Assembly: GCF_030272615.1 (NCBI RefSeq)
Contig: NC_081414.1
Coordinates: 826,114,896-826,178,895, forward strand
Source: Cryptomeria japonica
Taxonomy: Eukaryota; Streptophyta; Pinopsida; Cupressales; Cupressaceae
DNA length: 64,000 nucleotides
Direction: 5' to 3'
Shown here piece by piece: positions 21,829 to 33,300 of this stretch. The notes under the pieces were generated by a model, which was not told the DNA's origin, made no database searches, and worked only from the letters and a program-made list of their open reading frames with translations. A program made the translations under genes and the position numbers. Numbering within the stretch: the first letter of the stretch is position 1; each line of letters opens with the position of its first letter.

Positions 21829-24639
21829 TTGCATTTGCATAGTGACATGTCTATTGAAACAAGGTTCCAAGCACCAATGATGCAACAAAATTTGACATAT
21901 CAACTGACAATGCAATCGCAATTACATCCAACCCAACAACAAAGCAACATTGGTAAAACTTATCATGATGATGTAAATGTCCAAATACAAAAACTAGAGG
22001 AGAAACTAGCTCAAGAAAATGAGATATTGGAACAAAGATTGAAAAACATTCAAAAGAATAGATCACAAATGTCCAAAATGTTTCGAAAACTTCCAGGTTG
22101 AAATCCAAATATTGAGCCAATTGATGTCAAATCTCTTCTTGAACGATCAGACATACCAGCTCTCCTCTCCCAAATAGAGATGATGAAACAATTTCAAGAA
22201 AAGAGACAACATCAATTTCAACATTATGTGCCTCCACAACAAGAACAAGAAGGTGTTTACTATCAATCAGATTTTCAACCATCACAACCAATTGTTCAAC
22301 ATATGCAACCAACACAACCAATGGTCCAATTTCAACAATATGTCCAACCAACCATACAATGTCAACAAATGGTTCAACCAATGGTGGAATATCAATGTCA
22401 ACAACAACAACCAAACATTCAAAAACAAAGGTTGCAACACACACCAACCCAAGTTTCAAACATGTCAGAACAATTGAACCAAGTCCAATATCAAAACATG
22501 ACATCAAACCAAAAACAAGTTCAAATTCTAGATCCAATCATGTCAAAAGCTTGAAAGAAAGGTGGCTTTATTGCAATGATCTTAAGGAAACGACCAAGTG
22601 AGTTCTTTGAGGAAGATCAAAATAATACACTTGTGTCTAGCAATGCCTCATCCCCTCGCAAACAAATTGACTCTCCAGTGGCATCTATCCCTACACCTCT
22701 AGAAGTTTCACAAGAACCTTCCATATTGTCCTCATCAAACAATACCCCCAAGGATGCAATTACCCAAGGGCTATCCATAATTGATTGCCACGATAATCCA
22801 ATTCATGATGCACATCCTTGTCATGTTTCAGAAATACAATACCCAATGCCACTATGCACTTTATTGCCATTACCTATTTTAGAGGACCCCATTCAAAGTC
22901 CCTCTTCCTCATGTTCAAGCATTGATTCCTTGCCAGAATCCATCACAAAGGTTCAAAGTGCATTTCCTTCATGCCAAACCATTGATCCCTTGTCAAAATC
23001 CTCCATGCATATCCAAAGTCCAACCTCATGTCAAGAGGATAATTTAGAGCATGAAGAAACGTGTCCTAAAGAAGATCAAGATCAAGATCCCGAAACTTTA
23101 TCATCCCATCCAATTGTTGACCAAGACCCCATGTTCCCAGACACTCATGATGATTCCCCTATTCTTGTCCATCCTATCCAAAGTCCTATTGACACTCCAT
23201 TCCTTGAGCAAGATCAAGATATCCTAGTCCATCCAATCCCAAACGATCCCCTTCCATTTCATGAACACAATGTCCTTTCAAATCCCATTGACATTCTAGA
23301 TATCCCTTCCATCCTTTATGATGATCCCATTAAAAGTCAAGAGAAAAACACCTTTAAAGAGGATTCCAATGATCTTCTTCCTTGTCAAGATAAAATTATT
23401 CCTTCAGATCCTCCACAAGATCCACTTGTTCCTCCATCTCCTTGTCTTAATGCTCCATATACACTCCAAGATCTCATTCCTTTTGATGATCCCATTATTT
23501 CTCCCATTCCATCTCTTGAAGAGCTTGTCATTGAACCATGTCCACTACACAATTCTAGTCCCCCTCATGATCCTAATCCCCTTCATGATTCTAATGTGTC
23601 AGTGCAAGATGTTCATGAACCCTCGACATGCATAATGGGTTCTTCCACTTTGGTGCAATCCAGTCCACTTCAAGATCTCATTATTTCTCTCATACCATAT
23701 CCACCTCATAATGGATTCGCGTCTTCTTCCCAAAGAAAAGAGTATCCTACAAGTCAAGATATTCATAAAGGCAAAGGAGTAGACCTTCATGAGAAAGAAC
23801 CCCTCCATATCAAAGAATATACTAATGGTCATGGCTACAAATCTCACACTCAAGGCGTTGGTATCCCTTCAAAGTCAAAATCCAAATGTCCACCTTCCCC
23901 ATCATCGCTTCCATCCATTCTAGGTCCCTATATCCCTCCATCTCCTATGCAAGGTCAGCAAAGGCACACATCTTGGAGAACCTTCCATCCATCCCACATG
24001 CCTCCAAATCATTCCCATCCACATCGACATTCATTCCCCCCTCCAAGCAATTTGGATGCCAAGCATAAAAGTCACAAGTCTAAAAATCCACATGTATTCA
24101 AGGATCAACATGTCCAATATAGTCGACATGTCAAAACAAAGAAAAATATGATCTATAAAGAAATAGAAATATCCAAAAGGCCACAAAGGCCCACTGAGAA
24201 AAATAAAGCAAAGTCAAAATATATATGGGTTCCTAAATCCCTTGTGCAAGCAATGCACTCCAAGGAACCACACAAGCATGAAAAATCAAAAACCATGTGG
24301 ATCCCTAAGCGGCTCCTTGAAGCACAAAATCCTAAAGAAACATCCAACTTGGCATCCAAAATTGCTATTCCTCCATCCAAACCTCTCAAATTTGTTCCTC
24401 CATCACCTCCTTCATCCATTTTGGGCCCTTATGTCCCAAAATCCCAAGCTATTCCTCCATCAAAATCTCCATATCCAAAACCCACTCTTCCTCCATCAGT
24501 CCATCACCCCTCAAGGTGTGTGCCAATGTCGATCTTGCCAACATTTCTATCCACTGAAGCCCAATTCTTCCAATACCCTACCCATTATCCAATGCATATT
24601 TTCCATCCTTCCATCCCTTGGATCCAATCCTTTGCATAA
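21829..24639 (+). pseudogene. F long ORF (about 936 codons, two TGA), unknown
   Basis: One frame runs from ATG 21829 to TAA 24639, broken only by TGA at 22099-22101 and 22552-22554. The last piece alone is 687 codons. Order: a short coiled coil (IQKLEEKLAQENEILEQRLKNIQ); a helical segment (PIDVKSLLERSDIPALLSQIEMM) after the first stop; a Gln-rich region; then a long Pro/Ser/Asp/His-rich region with repeated 'HPIQSP' and 'LHDSN' phrases; and a basic tail with two related units, YIWVPKSLVQAM and MWIPKRLLEAQ. There is no zinc knuckle, protease DTG/DSG or RT motif. Both TGAs could be CGA or TGG derivatives, or be read through. It may be a diverged structural protein; this is unproven. Confidence 0.6.
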
Positions 24640-25585
24640 ATCCTTGCCTTAGTTTCATCTTATTTTCCATGTCCTTATCCTACCAACGTCTTTGAGCATA
24701 CTTTTAAAGGTCATGGTCCAGTGTTTTTCAAGGCTACTATCCAAACAAAAAGACACTTGAGTCCTTCTTCCATCCCCTATCATGTGTCCATCTTCTATTG
24801 AAAAAGCTCGAAAATACAAAAAAAAAAAGTGAAAAAAAAAAGAAAAGAAAAAAGTAAAGAAAAATAATTCGTCCACTGGTGAAAACCTGGCAAACAGGTA
24901 CCTTGGGCAAGTACCGTGATGAAAACCTGGCAAACAGGCATCATGTGTAATCTATGAACTTCTTGCACACCACACTTGGGGGCAGGTTTCCTCCTTCATA
25001 TCCTATTGCCCTTCATTATCCTATCGAACCCCTATTATTACCCTCCATTATCCTATTATCCCTCATGTCCATTTTCCCTTTCCACCTTTGATCTTGACAA
25101 GGCTGAGGATCATCATGAGCATCATGCATCTTATTTGCAGCTTTTAGTCTATCATAGCTTTTGGTCTTTATCCATTTGCTTATTATACCCTTTCATCCAT
25201 ATTCCCTATCTTATTGCAACTTTCTGCCACTATCCCGTATCCTATCCCGACCATCAGTCCATGTCCCTTATCCATTCTTGTTCTTGCTTATCCTATCCAT
25301 ATCTTATCACTATCCATACACTCTTTTTCATTCCTTGATCTTGACCTGACATAAGGACGCAAAATTTAAACATGGTTTCAAAAACCTCTTGACATGTCCC
25401 TCATGCCATGTTCCTACTTTACATTGTCATATCCAGTCTCTTGTCCCATCACGCAATAGCCCTTGAAAATTGCATCTGTATTGTCTCCATAATAAAAGGC
25501 CTTTGTCTTCCCTCTATCCACCATCATTTCAGCAAGCCTATTTATTCACCTATCATATTCCCTACCTTCCTAGACACTGGGGGCA
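24640..25585 (+). other. F 3' region, first part
   Basis: Non-coding. It holds an A-rich purine run (24815-24866), a 40-bp direct repeat whose core GAAAACCTGGCAAACAGG occurs at 24881-24898 and 24921-24938, and a pyrimidine-rich stretch with repeated 'TATCC' words (25000-25330). The phrase ACACTGGGGGCA at about 25575 marks the point where similarity to the matching region of C (near 37780, opposite strand) begins. Confidence 0.5.
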
Positions 25586-25589
25586 AAAT

Positions 25590-25870
25590 CTTAAAAATCA
25601 AATAATGTTTGAAAAAATCTCATAAAAATTGAAAAACGTCCTGAAAAAAGATCATAAAAATTCAAAAATGTCCTGAAAAAAAAAAATCTCAAAAACATTT
25701 AAAAATGTCCTGAAAAAATCTCAAAAACATTTAAAAATGTCCTGAAAAAAAATCTTAAAAAAAAATCGAATAAAGTCTTGAAAAAAGATCATAAAAAAAT
25801 TGAAAAAATGCAAATCCCTAAAAATCATAAAAAGTCCTGAAAAAATGAACGCAAAAACATTTCAAAAACA
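25590..25870 (+). repeat. A-rich 30-bp repeat array in F 3' region
   Basis: About nine imperfect units of roughly 30 bp built from 'CCTGAAAAAA', 'ATCATAAAAA' and 'CATTTAAAAATGT'. The complement of the same unit forms the array at 37474-37775 in element C, in the same place relative to the 3' LTR. Confidence 0.7.
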
Positions 25871-27290
25871 TTAAACTCCAAAAACAAGCATTTTGCAATA
25901 AAGGATCCCCTTTTTGCATAGATAGATCACTGAGCATCCATCCAATGCCTCGCAATCAATCAAACACTGTGCTTTAATGACATCACGCTTTAACAGATGA
26001 ACTTTTTCAATCAAATCAGACATTCAAACTGATCAAAATTGTCTTATTAATCGAACGTTACCATCAATATCATTCGTCCTTGGCACACTATCATGGGTCT
26101 TATACAGGGTGTGGTATACTCGAAACCAGACTGTGTCCTGTCTTAGACGGGGTACTGCATGTCCTGAAACCAGACAACATGATCGTCCTATCAGCACTTT
26201 CAACTTTTGACAATGAAGATCAAGATGTTTGTTTGATTTGTTGGAATGTGTGCATCTTATCTTTTTACGGATTTATCTTTGGCTTCGATCATGTTCCTAT
26301 GTTGCTCGATGATGTCACTGAGTGATTTAGAGTAACCGGGATGGTTCATGGTCCTTTTCCTTTTTGTTGTGATTGTTGTTTGTTTGTGATGTGTCTGTCT
26401 TTTGCAAAAAGGGTTGCATTTCAGCTCTGGCCTTCAATACCATGATGCTACACATCCATTTTTCTACATAAAAATAAAGGTTCTCACCTACAAAGTGCAT
26501 TACTGAAAGCAAGTTTTTCGTCATCTCTAACTGCCCTCTATCTCATTTCTTACTAACATTTCTTCCGTCAGTCCGGATAGTCAGTTCGGTCTAGTGCTCC
26601 GATATCCAAACACATATGTTGCATCCTGCATTCATCGGTTAGTACATGTGCATTCCATCACATATTACATCAAGCATTTTATCCATTTCATTTCATAAAT
26701 ACATCAAAAATACATAAAAATACATCCATACATGTTCATAAACAAGTACATAAGTCATCCATCCATAGAAAAATAACTACAAATCATAACACATTGCATC
26801 CCATCATATCGATGCATTTCATATCACATATCATAATAATATCAGAGTACAAAATTGGACTGTCTGTCCTAAGTATGGCCCGCAGGCTGACTATATAATG
26901 TCAAACTACATAATGTCCACTGTTTGTCATAAGGAGCATGTGCCTCTGTCATTGGGTGCTCCCTCTATCCTCCTCATCCCTGCCATGTCTCAAGGATGAT
27001 GTCCCTCCTATCCCAAGTCCTGCTATTGTATCTCTGTCCGTGCTTTTGAGTCTATGTCATAACATGAAGTAGTCATGTCGGTTCTCCCGTGTGATCAATG
27101 GACATTGTCGACTCTGCATCACAATTGGGGCACATTTTGTCAGTTTTAGGGTTTGCTCCTACAGGTTACATTTCCTCATTTTCATGTCCACATTAGGGTG
27201 TTTTTCATCTATTCTGACCTATCCTACCCTTATCCCCCCTTTTCGGATCATTTGCATGCCATTTTTGACCAATCTAGAGTTCCCAATGCA
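25871..27290 (+). other. F 3' region, second part
   Basis: About 1.4 kb without a supportable ORF. Stretches of 'ATACATCAAAAATACAT' repeats occur near 26690-26760. Wording such as GAAACCAGAC...CCTGTCTTAGACGGGGTA (26120-26180) has a counterpart near 37150-37200 in C. Confidence 0.45.
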
Positions 27291-27450
27291 CAACTGCGCC
27301 TGTGTCATGACTCCTGCGCCTGTGTCATGTAACCTGCGCTTGTGTCATGTAACCTGCGCTTGTGTACCCTTACACAAGCGCAGAAGACCTCACACAAGCG
27401 CAGAAGACCTTACACAAGCGCAGAAGACACTACACAAGCGCAGAAGTCAG
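27291..27450. repeat. F inverted array: 4 + 4 units of 20 bp, long hairpin
   Basis: Four direct units (27291-27365; core CTGCGCYTGTGTCATG) are followed after about 5 bp by four inverted units (27371-27450; core ACACAAGCGCAGAAGACC), with an exact 20-bp period. Transcript or single-stranded DNA could fold into a stem of about 75 bp with a tiny loop. The core is the same as in the leader array at 19888-20012. Confidence 0.85.
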
Positions 27451-27975
27451 TTTCTGCATCCCCTGTGGGCCCTGCAATGTCCCGTAAGCGATCAAAATTC
27501 ATGAAATTGAAAACATGGGTTTTTGAGATACATACCGCTGCTCCTGCATCATCCGGTCGTCTATAAGTGCATAAACATTTGCCGAGGTGATCTGCCATTG
27601 GAATGTTCGCCATCTATCTGCAAGTGTCCTTGTCCAGAGCAACAAACCCTCTTCTTGGGCTAGTGCAAATGAACAATTGTCACTCTCTTGGTCCCATTTA
27701 TAGATCTTTGTTAGTGCATAGATGGACATGCACCCTCTCCATCTCATGCTAGTCATGGTCTTTTGCACCATCAATTTCTTGTCCTTCATGCATCCGATCT
27801 CTGAGTGTCAGTCCGTTTGATCCTATCATTTTTATCAATTAATTGGCCTCTTTCCTCATGTTTCCGGCCAATTCCTCGAGGGGGCATGCATATGTCATTA
27901 TTATTGTCTGGGGCATTTTCATTACTGTTCTTTGAAACAACGCTTAAAATCGCATTGTCTCAAAGAGGGGCAAAA
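27451..27975 (+). other. F 3' end with polypurine tract
   Basis: The last 525 bp before the LTR are non-coding. They end in CATTGTCTCAAAGAGGGGCAAAA (about 27953-27975), a polypurine tract. The minus strand of C has nearly the same sequence (CATTGTCTCAAAGAGAGGCAAA) at its LTR boundary. Confidence 0.75.
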
Positions 27976-29226
27976 TGTAGACACCTAAAAATAGTCAAAC
28001 GCTTGCGAGATCATACTTTAACATTTGCGCATTGCCTCATTTTAGGTTTTTGCATCGCATTAACATTTCTCCTATGTCAGGCACTTGGTTTTTATCATTT
28101 ACGAGCATCGAGTCATTCTTCTGCATTCTTCATCTATCTCGCTTTCGAATTTAGTCTTGTCGGCAACAATCTTCAGTCATGATTTTGGTCGATCTTTGTC
28201 CTTGTCAATCTTGTCATATTGCGATCGATTCGTCATCGATCCTTGTCCTTTCCAATCATGTCAATTTGGTCAATTTGTCATTAAGTTTTGTCAACCAATC
28301 TCAATCAAATCATTTATCAACACTGGTCATTTATCAATTCAAAATCATGATCGAATCGATATCAACTATCCTTTGTCAAGACCTAATTGTCATTCTCGCA
28401 TTGCTAATTTGTCTTCTAGGGTTTCATGATTTAATCATTTAACCTGGTTTGTCATTTCCTCCTTTAGGATTAATAAATTGTTTATTTATCCTAAGTCTTC
28501 TCATTGCAATTAAATGTTCATTTAATTGGCTAATTATTCCTCTTTGTGAATTAATTAATAAATGACAAATTATTAATTAATTTACCTAATTCCTAATTTC
28601 CTCATTTCCTAATTTCCTAATTTCAATTTCCTCCTATTTCTCTCCTAAATTCATGGAAATGACATAGAAATTTGTCATAATTTGTCATAATTGACAATCA
28701 ATCAATCCTTGCATAGAAATTTGTCATAAATTGTCATAAACCCTTGCATAGCAATTTGTCATAGACATGTCATAATTTTGCTATTCTTGATTTGAATTTC
28801 CATTCGAATCACTATCATGCTAATTTGATCATTTCTCCAATTTATCTATAAATTGGATGAATTTCTTCAATCAAATCCCTTGATTCTTAATTGGTAATTG
28901 GTAATTGATAATCAGGCTATCAAATCTAAGCTTCTAGTACTCTTGGTCAATAATCAATGTCAATCTTGCTTTCAATCATGTATGTGCACTTGTAGGTGAG
29001 ATCCACAACTATTTGGAGAGGAAAGAAGAACAATGGAGCCGCATGGAAGGAGCATTCAAATCGTCATCCAGTTTGCATAATTTCTAGTTTTGTATTCTTC
29101 GTTTTCATGTCTCTATTGAGTGTGTCTTAGGATAGATTCATTGCAATGAGTGCTCTTATGATTGAGTTATCATGTCTAGTGTTTTGATATACTTGTTTGT
29201 GATGATTTCCTATTTCCTATGCTACA
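27976..29226 (+). mobile_element. F 3' LTR
   Basis: 1251 bp, nearly identical to 18517-19767 (about 7 substitutions by eye, no indel). TATAAAT at 28847-28853. Followed by the target copy AATAC (29227-29231). Confidence 0.92.
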
Positions 29227-30130
29227 AATACCTTTATCAGATTGGGACAATGTTTACAGCTCAGAGGATGAAGCCAAGAAAAATGGAAATGAAGAAGGTT
29301 CACTAAGTAGTGAACAAATTTTAGAACTCTTAGCTGCTGATTTTCAGAGATGTGGATTCTAAAATGTGCCCAATCTTTCATACCCACTCAGTATATGTTT
29401 TGATTCTGATGATGTTTTTGATGGTGTAAAAAATGATACATATGATGTTGATTCTCTTCCTATGTTTGATAGACAAAATGATAATGCATATATGGTTGAT
29501 AGGTATGATAATGAAGGTTCATATGTTGATATGAATTCTAACTTTGATATGCATTATAAGGATCTACCTTTTAGAAGACATGATAGATCTGAGGTGTTTT
29601 TCTCAAATTTGCAAGGAGGAAATGAACTATTGGCAAGTGAAAATCATGTATTTTCATGTATGCAAAGTGCTGATAGTTTATGTGATCAGCAAGTTGAAGT
29701 GCAGTCATGTTATGAGGAAGTTTTCCTCTCTAGTTTGCAGGATATTATTGTGAAAGAGTGTTTATTATTTCAGCAAACTAGCAATAAGGATCTGTCTGAT
29801 ATTCCCAACTTTCAGAGGGAGTCAGATTACTTCTCATTTCAGTAGAGAAGTAATGGTAAAAAATGTGGCACTCTTTGGTCACCTAGTCACCAATCCTCTC
29901 AACATGTGTTTGATTTTCAGAGATATCATGATTATAAACATGTTGATGATTATGTTTTATATGACCAGCTGATTAGAAGTGGAAGTGTTTTTGATTAGGC
30001 GGATTGGAATGATGATCTCAACTTACCTCTAATTTGTGGAAAAGAGAATCATGTTTTTGACAGAGGTAAGAATTGATTTCAGTTTGGATGGCCTGGGGCC
30101 AATTATAAGTTGTATATTTTGTACAGTTGC
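29227..30130 (+). pseudogene. E private ORF, segment 3 and decayed C-terminus
   Basis: The E frame resumes at 29232 and meets a TAA at 29360-29362. It stays open in the same frame from there to 29845, passes a TAG, runs on through HVFDFQRYHDYKHVDDYVLYDQ, another TAG and a TGA, and fades after FQFGWPGANYKLYILYS near 30115. The product is acidic, rich in Asp, Ser and Tyr (PMFDRQNDNAYMVDRYDNEG). Including segments 1 and 2, the original frame was probably about 540 codons. Function unknown. No stop-free version exists in the window. Confidence 0.6.
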
Positions 30131-30310
30131 TTTGCTTTCAGTTGTGTGGTTTTCAATAAAGTGCCTTGCTGTTTGGGTAGAATAAGGAAGCCCTGTTTTT
30201 TGAAAAGAAATGAGAAGAGAAGAATGATCCATTTTTGAGTGGTCTGCTTAACCAAAGATATATGGATTCTTGTGTTGATCTTACAATCAACCATCCCCAG
30301 TCAGAGCCAC
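30131..30310 (+). other. E 3' non-coding end
   Basis: A purine-rich run AAAAGAAATGAGAAGAGAAG (about 30200-30219) could be a remnant polypurine tract, but it lies some 90 bp before the LTR. No tract is visible right at the boundary. Confidence 0.4.
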
Positions 30311-33300
30311 TATGGTGACTGATTAAAAATGAGTCAGTTTGAATGGCCTAGTTTGCGAGATGACAAAATGGAGCCGGTTGATTTTCAGAGGGCAAGGCTC
30401 GGGATTCATGTCCCACACCTTTCATTTGGCCTATTTAGTGATGGGCAACTCTCAAAATTCAATTTGGATAAGTTTACAAGGCACCCATTTTGAGGGGTGA
30501 GCTGGAAGTGCATTTTAGGCACAAATGCAGATTTTATTGAGTAGCCCACTTTGAGTGATTACATCTTTTGCCCTGTTGATCGTCATGGAGAATTTCAAAG
30601 TGTATTCAATTCTATGCATAAATGTGAGTCAGTCTACAAAATTTCAAGTCTTGATGAATCCATTTGCCTAGTTTTTGAAGCCAAATCCGTTTGCAGTTTG
30701 TGTGTTTTGGCATGTCCCTGTTTCGACAGCTAGTCGGAGCCCTGTTTTGCACAAGTGTAAAAGTTGCCTCAGTAAGCGTCATGTCAGAATGTTTGTTCTG
30801 AGCTAATGTTGGTATAAATGATGAGCTACTTTTCAAATTTCAAGGCTCTACCAATCCATTTGATCGGTTTTCAAAAGAGCTCATTTTGCCATCAAATTCA
30901 GTTATCCGTACCTCCAGTGTTGTATCAGTTAATGTAGCCATTTTTGTGTGCACGCCGTTTGCATCCTGTCAGTCTGGTGATTGAACTGAGAATTCTAAAT
31001 TTTAATATGTACTTAAAGGTACCTGTGTTTCAAATTTGGGGGCCTATAGAGGTCGTTTGATATTTTTGAGAAAGGTGTCATGTGTTGCTAGGACATTGAC
31101 TTCATCAGGTGCGCAGTGTCGACAAAGCCAGTTGGGCATTTTTGAAAATTAATATCTCTTTGCTCGGGACTCATCTTGAGAAACCGTTTGGTAGAAGTCA
31201 TCCTTGTATATCAGAGTACACGCCTGTCAGATGGCGAGCTCCAGAAAGGTGTTTTGATAGGTTTGAAAATTACGTCTTCGCGATTAAATGCGAAAATTGT
31301 GGCGTAATCGCCTGAAGGTTGTAAAATGCGGATTGATGATCCGAAAATGATGCCAATCGTTTCCAGAGGTATGTTTGAGGTCCGTGAAGCATTACAGTGG
31401 TCAGTTGCATGAAAACGAATTTTTTTTTAGTCGGACCCACTTTGGGGTCCGACCTGGCTCGATTTGCAATTCACCAGTAGGATGGTGCAAGGTGATTTCA
31501 TTTGATTGGTTACATATGGACGGATAGACATATATCCAAAATTCTAATGTGTAGGCCAATGTGAGAAATATGTTTTTAACATGATAAGATTATTGACATT
31601 TTGATGGGATGACCCTTACGGAACCGGCAAAAGGTAGTGTGAAGGTGATTGAAACATGGACCAAATGCAATTTGACCAAGCATCTCTCCCCTTTGTGTAG
31701 ATGGTCATAAAGGCAGCCATAATTGTGAAGGGAGGAAGTTGGCAAAAGGGGAAGACAGTGGTAAATACCAAACATCCCAACTCCCTCTATGTGACTGGCT
31801 AAATGTAAAACTCCCTGCTGTTCGCAAGTCATGGAAAATGTTTCATAACAAAATGAAATTAGCCCTCCTTTGTGTGACATGGAGGATGGTGAGGGAGCAG
31901 AAATTAAAATACTCAAATGAATGCCAGTCATATCTTCCAGCTCCCATGCGTGGTGTTTGGGGAGTACATTAAAACTCCATAACAAATGTTTTTGGCAGGC
32001 GTGAAGCCCAGCCAACACCCACTTCTCCCCTCTACGTGGCTTTGGTAGCAAAGTAGAAGTAACACCAGGCAGTGTGGAGCGTGTTAAAAGAGACTTTCAA
32101 GCAAATGCAAATTTGCCAGACAGCGTGGTATAAAGGGGCCTATGGATTGTATGTCAAATAGAGTGAATTTTCCTCTTTTGCTAGCGACATGGTGCGTGAG
32201 ATGGAATGTGGCATGGTTACCATGTTGAACTTTCTGCAATTTTAATGGTAGCCTACAGTTCAAAAGGGTGCATGTGGTGTTTGAAGATCCAATAACTCCT
32301 CCAGTGGCAACAACAAATTCCAAGGAGAAGCAAACAACACTCAGCAAATACAAATGGCAGCATTAAAAAATGTTTCAAGCAAACAAATTGCCAAGTCTTC
32401 CCTGTGCATGGTAGATAAGGTATTTGTTTAAATAGAAAATTAGTAGCAGTGATCCTCTATGTGCTGGGCATTAGAACATGTCTCAAAGCAAAGGTAGTCT
32501 CCCCCTCCCCTACGTGGTTTTGAATGGACCTGGAGTAATTTAAAACAAATGTGAACAACAATCACATCCTCCCTCCACGTGAGATTTTAACAAATGTAAA
32601 TGGCAGATTGCATAGTGAAGGAGGCAACAAAATTAAGTTTCAGTATATGCATTTGGCACCATTAAAACCTAGGGAAAGAGCTCCAAAAGTGCAGCTATAG
32701 GCAAATCGTTTAATCCCACATTGGCTGGGAAGTGGTATTTTTAAATATTTAAATGCAAAACCTTACAGTAGTAATATGTTTAAGCCATAAAGGTTTTTGA
32801 CGGATGGTACTTGATGGCACCCAAGGTGGGCCCACGTGTGAGCATGGATCCCGAGGTGATGGAAGAGGTGACTGAGCGGCGACTAGGTGGACCCCACGCA
32901 AGCATGCTTCTCGAGGCAGATGGGTGAAATTTTGCAGAGGAAGGCCGGCTTAACGAGTGAGCAAGTTCGAGATGGATCAACAGTGTGCACGGTTTCGCAA
33001 AGGCGAGATGCACGAAAGTTAAGCCCTGCGAAGTTGTGAAAAGGGTAAATGTCGAGCATGTTGGATCAAGATCGACGGCCCGCATGGTTTTGTAGATTGA
33101 AGATGTACAAACATTAGACCCTGCGAAGTTGCGAAAGCCAGGTGGCGGTGAGGTAGCACCTAGGTGGCGATGACATGGTGCTGAGGTGGTGTACATGTGG
33201 TGGCCAAGTGGCAGTGACAAAGCAAATGATGTGGAAGTGATGAGGTGTCATCTCAGGTGGCATCCAGTCAACCCCACCGACCAATCGAAGGCCACCACGT

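Larger units (their letters stand above)
18517..29226 (+). mobile_element. F, young non-autonomous Tat-like element
   Basis: Complete 10710-bp element: two 1251-bp LTRs with about 7 differences by eye, perfect target duplication AATAC (18512-18516 and 29227-29231), primer site TTGGTGAACCCGACATGAA, and polypurine tract CAAAGAGGGGCAAAA. It encodes one long unrecognised frame (21829-24639) and no enzyme. The LTR start (TGTAGACACCTAAAAATG), polypurine tract, primer site and A-rich 3' repeats are shared with C, so a C-like element probably supplies the enzymes. It is the most recent insertion in the window. Confidence 0.92.

Noticed and set aside
22127-22537. 136-residue Val/Leu-rich minus frame resembling a membrane protein
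   Set aside because: Antisense translation of the Gln-rich CAA-repeat region of the F ORF, where TTG codons read as Leu/Val runs.
27291-27450. CRISPR-like array of regular repeats
   Set aside because: A 20-bp period with no unique spacers and half the units inverted, in plant retrotransposon DNA; it is a tandem/inverted repeat.
30200-30310. Minus-strand primer site at the right LTR of E (TGGCTCTGACTGGGGAT)
   Set aside because: It resembles the primer site on the left but has gaps. The E ORF and the clear site at 10276 both indicate plus orientation.
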